DNA of 20,524 nucleotides from DSAR01 sp034437315 (GTDB lineage Bacteria; Chloroflexota; Anaerolineae; B4-G1). The DNA lies in the NCBI GenBank assembly GCA_034437315.1, contig DAOTUC010000077.1, forward strand, positions 1 to 20,524, read 5' to 3'. The translations under genes were made by a program, and so were the position numbers. Under the pieces are notes generated by a model. The model saw only the letters and a program-made list of their open reading frames with translations, had not been told where the DNA came from and searched no databases. Each line of letters opens with the position of its first letter. Position 1 is the first letter of the stretch. Positions 15,278 to 20,524 of this stretch are shown piece by piece.

Positions 15278-17305
15278 TTATGCGCCATCCTCCTGGGCAA
15301 AAAAGTGCCTCACGTCGGCGATGCGGCGAGTGCGGCGCGCTTTGGGCAGGCTGGCGACGACTTGTTGCCCGTAGCGCTTGGTGTTGACGCGGGAATCGAG
15401 GATGGCGATCACGCCCCGGTCGGTCTCCGTGCGAATCAGGCGCCCGACCCCCTGTTTCAGCGCCAGAATCGCCTCCGGCAACGTCACCTCCATAAACGGG
15501 TTGCCGCCCCGGTCGCGCACCAATTGTTGTCGGTACTGGACTACCGGGTCGCGGTGGGGGGCGAAGGGCAATTTGTCGATGATGACGAGGGAGAGCGCCG
15601 CGCCGGGCACGTCCACCCCCTCCCAGAAGCTGCGGGTGGCGAAGAGCACCGCGCCATCCTCGTCCTCCTGGAACAATTCGAGCAACTCGGCCCGCGACAT
15701 ACCGCTTCCCTGGCAATAGCAATTGTACTCAAGATGCGGGTTGATGAGGTCGTACAACTCATTCATCCGGCGCGTGCTGGTGCACAACACGAAGGCCCGG
15801 CCCCGGCTGGCCTGGATCAACCGCCATATCTCGCGCCCCAGTTCGAGCACGTAGGCCTCCTCTCCCTCGCCGTAGCGGGGTTCGAGGCCGTGGGGGGTGT
15901 AGAGCAACGTTTGTTCCGCGTAATTGAAGGGGCTCTCGATCACCTGCTGGAGGGCCTGTTCGCCTGGCGCGCCGGTCAGCTGGCAGAAATAGGTGAAATG
16001 GTTCGCCGTGGTCAGGGTCGCGCCGGTGCAGATGACGCGCTTGACCGGCTTGAATAGCGTGCGTCGCAAAAACTCTGCGACTTGTAAAGGCTCGCTGCAT
16101 AACGTGATTCCCGCTGGCCCCGCTTCTCGCTCCTCGCAATAGCGGACGTAATTGTCCGGCGTCGGTTTGGACAATGTGCGCACCTGATCCGCCAACTGGG
16201 CCGCCCAGTCGATGACGACCTGGTGGCGCGCCATCTCTCCTTCATCCTCAGCCTCATCTCCATCGAGCGTGGGGGAATAGGCGCGCAACAAGGCCTTGTG
16301 CACCTTGTTGAGCCGGTCAGCCAGCGTCAATCCCTCTTGCAATTCCTCCTGGAGGGCCCAGCGGCGGGCGTAGGGCGACGGCTTGTCGGAAAGCGCTTTA
16401 TCGGACAACGCCTGGAAGAACTGTTGATTGAGCCGCACCGTCTCCCCGCGCAGGCGGTCGGGGGCGTGGCGGATCACGACCTGATCGTTGATGAACTGGG
16501 GGATCGTCTCGTAACCGACGACGATGCGCAGCGCGTTGACGACGTAACCCTCCAGCGCGTGGGCCTCGTCCACGACGACGACGGGCCGCGGCGACAGGAA
16601 GGGCAGCGCCAGGTTGAAGGCCAGCAGGGCGTGATTGACGACGACCAGATCCGCCTCCTCGGCCGCCATCTTGGCCAACTCGTAATAGCAGCGCCCGAAG
16701 TGGGGGCAATCCTTTCCCACGCACTCGTGCTGGGCGGCGGTGACCATCTCGCGCAGGCGGCGGGGAAGCCGCAGTTCCTCCACGTCTCCGGAGGGCGTGT
16801 CGCGCAAGGCCCGCACCAATTCGTCGAGGTCGTCCGACAGGCCGGGCAGGCCGATCTGCTGATGGGCCTGTCGCAGTTTGAAAAAACAGACGTAATTGGA
16901 ACGTCCCTTGAGCAGCGCGGCGGAGAAGGCGCGGGGGACGAAGCGGCGCAATGTGGGGATGTCCTTCTCCCATAACTGGGTCTGGAGCGTCTTGTTGGCG
17001 GTCGAGATGAAGGCCCGCACGCCCGAGGCGATCACAGGTATCAAGTAGGCGAAGGATTTGCCGCAGCCGGTGCCGGCCTCTAACAGGGCCGGCCGTTCCT
17101 CCATCAGCGCCTGGCGGACCAGATTCGCCATATCGACCTGCCCGGCGCGGTAGCGGTAGCGCTCGCCGAGCGCCTGGGCGATCAATCCGCCCTCTTCGAA
17201 AGCCGCGCTCACGTCGGGCGCATCAATCTTTTGCGCTTTTGGTGTGAGCGCTTCAACCAGATTTTTTTCCGATAGGTGCTTCATCAATGGGTCTACGGTG
17301 TTCAT
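15278..17305 (-). CDS. dinG: DinG/XPD-type ATP-dependent DNA helicase
   Basis: A superfamily 2 helicase of 675 residues that unwinds DNA 5' to 3', probably in repair or R-loop/G4 removal. Walker A is EAGTGCGKS (76-84), DEAH box VVDEAHAL (244-251), and motif VI QGVGRLIR (618-625), with SFWEGVDVPG (559-568) as motif V. Four cysteines, C140, C195, C200 and C206 (CVGKDCPHFGRC), fit the iron-sulfur cluster of the XPD/DinG family. No N-terminal exonuclease domain is present, unlike DinG of some Firmicutes. The start ATG 17305 has GAGG about 11 bases upstream and its own promoter. It diverges from the pinwheel gene on the plus strand. Downstream lies the broken receiver remnant; no terminator is seen. 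Confidence 0.93.
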   Translation of the reverse strand: MNTVDPLMKHLSEKNLVEALTPKAQKIDAPDVSAAFEEGGLIAQALGERYRYRAGQVDMANLVRQALMEERPALLEAGTGCGKSFAYLIPVIASGVRAFISTANKTLQTQLWEKDIPTLRRFVPRAFSAALLKGRSNYVCFFKLRQAHQQIGLPGLSDDLDELVRALRDTPSGDVEELRLPRRLREMVTAAQHECVGKDCPHFGRCYYELAKMAAEEADLVVVNHALLAFNLALPFLSPRPVVVVDEAHALEGYVVNALRIVVGYETIPQFINDQVVIRHAPDRLRGETVRLNQQFFQALSDKALSDKPSPYARRWALQEELQEGLTLADRLNKVHKALLRAYSPTLDGDEAEDEGEMARHQVVIDWAAQLADQVRTLSKPTPDNYVRYCEEREAGPAGITLCSEPLQVAEFLRRTLFKPVKRVICTGATLTTANHFTYFCQLTGAPGEQALQQVIESPFNYAEQTLLYTPHGLEPRYGEGEEAYVLELGREIWRLIQASRGRAFVLCTSTRRMNELYDLINPHLEYNCYCQGSGMSRAELLELFQEDEDGAVLFATRSFWEGVDVPGAALSLVIIDKLPFAPHRDPVVQYRQQLVRDRGGNPFMEVTLPEAILALKQGVGRLIRTETDRGVIAILDSRVNTKRYGQQVVASLPKARRTRRIADVRHFFAQEDGA

Positions 17306-17319
17306 GGTTATTCATTCCT

Positions 17320-17332
17320 CTATCGTGTATCG
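17320..17332 (-). repeat. Leader 13-mer shared with the mutase gene
   Basis: CTATCGTGTATCG here is identical to 12862-12874. In both cases it sits directly upstream of the ribosome binding site of a minus-strand gene and is accompanied by TTCGCTC further upstream (17344-17350 here). Confidence 0.6.
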
Positions 17333-17351
17333 TGTGTCGCTGATTCGCTCA

Positions 17352-17360
17352 ATTATATCA
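17352..17360 (-). promoter_or_regulatory. Extended -10 promoter of the helicase gene
   Basis: On the minus strand TGATATAAT forms a perfect extended -10 (TGnTATAAT), with TATAAT at 17357-17352. The -35 region 17 bp upstream is poor (TAGGCA), which is usual for extended -10 promoters. Transcription would begin near 17345, giving a leader of about 40 nt containing the shared 13-mer. Confidence 0.6.
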
Positions 17361-17427
17361 CGCCTGTTTTTTTCTGCCTAGCTCTCCGACTTTTTCGGTC
17401 CAACCTCCGCCAGTTGATCTGACCAAC

Positions 17428-17455
17428 TTGCTCCAATTTGAGATACTGATATACT
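17428..17455 (+). promoter_or_regulatory. Candidate promoter of the pinwheel operon
   Basis: TTGCTC (17428-17433) and TATACT (17450-17455) are 16 bp apart. The -10 is good, the -35 moderate. A start near 17462 would give a leader of about 70 nt that contains a 14-codon open frame (17462-17506) and the GGAGG ribosome binding site at 17521-17525. Confidence 0.4.
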
Positions 17456-17531
17456 AACACCATGACACACACGTCTTCACACCTGTATATCCCTGCAAAC
17501 GAGTGAGAGATTATATCGAGGGAGGTGGCAT

Positions 17532-18599
17532 GTGTTGGACCTAAAGCGGCCTGATTTAGCAGACGTCGCGCCCGATGTGCGGGCCTACATCGAGGCGCTG
17601 GAAGCGGAGATGGCGCGCTGGCGGACGGATCGAAGGCCCTCCAAGCGCGACGCCGGGGAGGCGGAGGCGACGCCCGACGAGCCGCCGACCACCATCAACG
17701 TCGTCACCGTGAGCCGGTCGGGGATGGCGAAACGGACCCCTCGTCATCTCTATTCCCGGCAGCGCCGGGGCGGGATGGGCGTCTTCGACCTGGAAACGTC
17801 CGAGGACGACCCGCCGGCCTTCCTGGCGCTGGTCGACGAGGAACAGAACCTGGTGATCGTGACCGATCAGGCGCGCGTGTTCCGCTTGCCGGCGACCGAC
17901 ATCGTCGAGACCCCCGTGCACAACCGGGGGGAAGCGCTCTCCGTCAGGCGGGCGTTTAACGCTGGGGAGCGGGTCGCGCTGATCCTGCCCGATCGCGGCG
18001 AGACCTACGTGGCGCTGCTCACCCAGAAAGGTCACGTCATATGGCTGGCGGGCCACCTCCTGAGCGATAAGCTCCGCGCCGGCATCGAACTCTACGATCC
18101 GGCCCGCTTCGGCGCGCCGGCCGACGCCTGCTGGACCGCGGGCGACGACGATCTGTTCATCGTCACCCGGCAGGGGCGGGGCATCCGTTTCCCCGCCCGC
18201 CTGGTCCCGGCCCAGGGCTGCCTGGGCATCCAATTGGGCCGGGACGACGTCGCCGTCGCCGTCACGCCCGTGCAGCCGGATAGCGCGGTCTTTCTCCTGG
18301 GCGCCGACGGCAAAGGCATGGCGCGTTTGATGTCTGGCTTCCGGCCCAACAAATCGCCCGGCGGCGGCGGAAAAATCGCGATGAAGACCGATCACCTGGT
18401 CAGCGCGGCGACGGTGGAGGGGAGCGACGACGTTTTTTCCGTGTCTCGCTTGGGCAAGATTATCCGTTTCGACGTCGGCGAGGTCCCGCCCAAGGAGAAC
18501 CCCGTCAAGGGCGTCAACTGTGTGGCCCTGCGCGCCGACGAGGTCGCGGCGATGGCGCTCGCCATTGATGCGGGCGCCCCAATGGCGGGCGCGGGATAA
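17532..18599 (+). CDS. Stand-alone GyrA C-terminal-domain-like pinwheel protein
   Basis: A 355-residue protein made of the DNA-wrapping beta-pinwheel of gyrase/topoisomerase IV subunit A without the breakage-reunion domain. Residues 1-50 are charged and helical (PDVRAYIEALEAEMARW) and not gyrase-like. From 55 onward repeats of the pinwheel type appear: VVTVSRSGMAKRTP, QRRGGMGV (77-84, a variant of the GyrA box), LVIVTDQARVFRLP, ALLTQKGHVIWL, LFIVTRQGRGIRFP, VFLLGADGKGMARL and VFSVSRLGKIIRF, about six blades, the usual number. The start is GTG 17532 with GGAGG 6 bases upstream; an ATG two bases earlier is out of frame and stops after four codons. Stand-alone copies presumably bind or wrap DNA, but no activity can be inferred beyond that. 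The peptidase gene follows after 12 bp. Confidence 0.85.
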   Translation: MLDLKRPDLADVAPDVRAYIEALEAEMARWRTDRRPSKRDAGEAEATPDEPPTTINVVTVSRSGMAKRTPRHLYSRQRRGGMGVFDLETSEDDPPAFLALVDEEQNLVIVTDQARVFRLPATDIVETPVHNRGEALSVRRAFNAGERVALILPDRGETYVALLTQKGHVIWLAGHLLSDKLRAGIELYDPARFGAPADACWTAGDDDLFIVTRQGRGIRFPARLVPAQGCLGIQLGRDDVAVAVTPVQPDSAVFLLGADGKGMARLMSGFRPNKSPGGGGKIAMKTDHLVSAATVEGSDDVFSVSRLGKIIRFDVGEVPPKENPVKGVNCVALRADEVAAMALAIDAGAPMAGAG

Positions 18600-18611
18600 A
18601 GGAACCGTGAT

Positions 18612-20021
18612 ATGTGTGATACATTCGTCGCTTTAGGCAACGCGACAATCGACGGCGCGGTCATCCTGGCGAAGAACAGCGACCGGGAACCGAACGAGGC
18701 CCAGACGCTGACCTACATCCCCCGCGCCCGGCACGCGCCCGGCGCGATGGTCAAATGCACCTACGTCGAGATTTCCCAGGCGGCCGAGACCTACGCGGCG
18801 CTGCTCTCGCGGCCCTTCTGGATCTGGGGGGCGGAGATGGGCGTCAACGAGCGCGGCGTCGCTATCGGCAATGAGGCGGTCTTCACCAGAGCGCCCTATC
18901 GCAAGGAGCCGGGCCTGATCGGCATGGATTTCGTCCGCTTGGCGCTGGAGCGGGGCGCTTCGGCGCGCGAGGCGCTGGACGTCATCGTCGCGCTCCTGGA
19001 AGAGCACGGGCAGGGGGGCGATTGTGGTTTCGATCACCAGATGTTCTATCACAATTCCTTCCTCATCGCCGATCCGGACGAGGCCTGGCTGTTGGAGACG
19101 GTGGAAAGGCAGTGGGCGGCCGAGCGGGTGCGGGACGTGCGGGTGATTTCCAACCGGCTGACCATCGGCCGGACGTGGGACCTGGCCTCGCCGGATCTCG
19201 CGGCGCGCGCCATTGAGGCGGGATGGTGCAAATCGAAGGCCGATTTCCACATGGCGCGTTGCTATTCCGATCTCTGGATGACGCGCTTCGGGGGAAGTCA
19301 GGCCCGCCAGTGTCGCGCCATGCAAATCCTGCGAGCGCAGAAAGGCGCGATCTCCGTGGAGACGATGATGGCGGCGTTGCGCGATCACGGCCCCCGGGAG
19401 GGGACGGAAGAGACCGGCGATCCCACATCGACGCTCTGGCGAGATCCAGGCCGGGGCTGGCTGACCGATAAGCTCTGCGTGCACGCCGGCTTCGGTCCCA
19501 CGCGACCCGCCCAGACAACTGGCTCGATGGTCGCCCATCTTGCGCCGGGCCTGACGACCGTCTGGCTGACCGGGACCGCCGCGCCGTGCACCGGCGTGTT
19601 CAAACCGGTTTACCTGATGGGCGGATTGCCCGATGTCGGCCCTGAACCGACGGGCGTGTACGACGCCGAATCGCTCTGGTGGGCCCACGAACGGCTCCAT
19701 CGGGCGGTGATCCGGCGCTACAAGGCCCGTCTATCCGCCTATGCCGCCGAGCGGGACGCCTTGGAGGCGGAATTTCTCGCGGAGGCGTCGGCCCTGGCCC
19801 GGGAAGTAGGGCGCTTGAGCGCTGGTGAACTATCCGAGCGACAGGCTTCCCTGACCGCCTCCTGTTTTGCGCGGGCGGCCGAGGCCGCCGAGGCGTGGCG
19901 CGAGCGGGTTTTGGCGCTCCCGGTGGGACGACCGTTACCGAGGCTATTTGACCTGGCGTGGAATCGTTTTAATCAACGGGCGAAATTTGATGGGGGCCTG
20001 ATAAGGATGGGTGATGAATAA
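18612..20021 (+). CDS. Secernin-like C69-family peptidase (Ntn hydrolase)
   Basis: A 469-residue protein of the secernin/dipeptidase C69 family. The N-terminus MCDTFVAL puts Cys2 at the mature end after Met removal; it would be the N-terminal nucleophile of an Ntn hydrolase. KNSDREPNEAQ (21-31) and WGAEMGVNERGVAIGNEAVF (72-91) are hallmark family motifs, and HNSFLIADPDEAWLLET (147-163) and VISNRLTIG (178-186) follow. Its closest described relatives are dipeptidases and secernins; the true substrate is unknown. No signal peptide is seen, so it is cytoplasmic. The ribosome binding site AAAGGA overlaps the stop codon of the pinwheel gene, 12 bp upstream, and the start of the next gene overlaps its end by 8 bp, so all three genes are one operon. 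Confidence 0.88.
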   Translation: MCDTFVALGNATIDGAVILAKNSDREPNEAQTLTYIPRARHAPGAMVKCTYVEISQAAETYAALLSRPFWIWGAEMGVNERGVAIGNEAVFTRAPYRKEPGLIGMDFVRLALERGASAREALDVIVALLEEHGQGGDCGFDHQMFYHNSFLIADPDEAWLLETVERQWAAERVRDVRVISNRLTIGRTWDLASPDLAARAIEAGWCKSKADFHMARCYSDLWMTRFGGSQARQCRAMQILRAQKGAISVETMMAALRDHGPREGTEETGDPTSTLWRDPGRGWLTDKLCVHAGFGPTRPAQTTGSMVAHLAPGLTTVWLTGTAAPCTGVFKPVYLMGGLPDVGPEPTGVYDAESLWWAHERLHRAVIRRYKARLSAYAAERDALEAEFLAEASALAREVGRLSAGELSERQASLTASCFARAAEAAEAWRERVLALPVGRPLPRLFDLAWNRFNQRAKFDGGLIRMGDE

Positions 20022-20524
20022 CGAAATGGTGCGAATTTACAACGGCTTCGCTTCGCAGGAATTGATCGACCGTCAGAATGTGTTGACCCAGGCGATTCTG
20101 AAATCGGCTCCGGTGGGCGTGGTCATCGTCGATGAAGATGGACGCATCCTGCTGGTCAATGACCGGGTGGAAGAGATGTTCGGTTACGAGCGGGAGGCGC
20201 TGGTCGGGGAGATGGTTGAGATGTTACTCCCCCATCGTTTCCGAGACGTGCACGTCGCGCACCGGGCCGATTACCTCGCAGAGCCGCGCCAGCGGAGGAT
20301 GGGCATCAATATGGATCTCGCCGGGCGGCGAAAGGGTGGGGAGGAGTTCTCGGTCGAGGTGGGCCTGAGCTACGTGAGCGCGGAGGATGGCATCATCGTG
20401 ATGGCTTTTGTGATCGACATCACCCGGCGGAAGGAGATGGAGGAGGCGCTGCGCGAGCACGCGGAAGAACTGGAGCGGCAAAATGCTGAGTTGGACGCTT
20501 TCGCTCACACTGTGGCGCACGACG
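20014..20524 (+). CDS. PAS sensor histidine kinase, 3' partial
   Basis: The frame from ATG 20014 is open to the window end (170 codons seen). AAGGA lies 6 bases upstream, inside the end of the peptidase gene, whose stop it overlaps by 8 bp. A PAS domain covers about 22-145: ILKSAPVGVVIVDEDGRILLVN, MFGYEREALVGE, GRRKGGEEFSVEVGLSYV and VIDITRRKEMEE. A short coiled segment leads to DAFAHTVAHD, the start of a HisKA domain with H169 as the phosphorylation site. The ATPase domain would lie beyond the edge. Likely cytoplasmic, since no membrane segment is visible. The partner is unknown. Confidence 0.88.
   Translation, partial: MNNEMVRIYNGFASQELIDRQNVLTQAILKSAPVGVVIVDEDGRILLVNDRVEEMFGYEREALVGEMVEMLLPHRFRDVHVAHRADYLAEPRQRRMGINMDLAGRRKGGEEFSVEVGLSYVSAEDGIIVMAFVIDITRRKEMEEALREHAEELERQNAELDAFAHTVAHD

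Noticed and set aside
18633..19700. Long minus-strand open frame (355 codons) opposite the secernin-like gene
   Set aside because: No motif is visible, and the plus-strand frame has clear family hallmarks and a proper ribosome binding site.

Overview
The window reads as chromosomal DNA of a high-GC, non-enteric bacterium, most likely a member of the Chloroflexota (Anaerolineae-like). This is inferred from gene content: several GAF-domain histidine kinases, trypsin-like peptidases with an N-terminal NVVGVGVG domain, a stand-alone GyrA C-terminal pinwheel, a secernin-type C69 peptidase, and a dAK/dGK pair. No rRNA, tRNA or CRISPR array is visible.

Layout. (1) 1-935: 3' part of an IS481/IS3-like DDE transposase cut by the window edge, then about 370 bp without a gene that ends in a near-consensus sigma-70 promoter. 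(2) 1305-2246 (+): a membrane-anchored or secreted protein of unknown function with a Pro/Thr-rich stalk. (3) 2291-15029 (-): one long co-directional run. In transcription order it is Sir2 deacetylase, GAF histidine kinase, phosphohexomutase, dGK-type deoxynucleoside kinase, REC-GAF-GAF histidine kinase, dAK-type deoxynucleoside kinase, GAF-PAS histidine kinase, AlaX tRNA-editing protein, degenerate metallo-beta-lactamase-fold protein, a small NVVGVGVG protein and a trypsin-like peptidase. From the Sir2-distal kinase to AlaX the gaps are 47 bp or less, and the dAK gene overlaps both flanking kinases by ATGA. (4) 15030-15277: a gene-free stretch holding a broken response-regulator start and a 10-bp tandem repeat. 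(5) 15278-17305 (-): DinG/XPD-type helicase with its own extended -10 promoter. (6) 17532-20524 (+): a divergent operon of stand-alone GyrA-CTD-like pinwheel, secernin-family peptidase and a PAS histidine kinase that runs off the window.

The most notable features are as follows. Deoxyadenosine- and deoxyguanosine-kinase-like genes are interleaved and translationally coupled with sensor kinases. One of those kinases has a receiver domain whose phosphoacceptor Asp is Asn. The MBL-fold protein has lost most metal ligands. A 51-bp terminator-like repeat occurs in inverted orientation 9.5 kb apart. A free-standing gyrase pinwheel is encoded in a putative operon with a peptidase and a kinase. Four sensor kinases are present, yet no intact response regulator is seen; the only trace is the remnant at 15059-15216.

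Coordinates, motifs and start sites were read by hand. Family assignments rest on recognised motifs, not on database searches.
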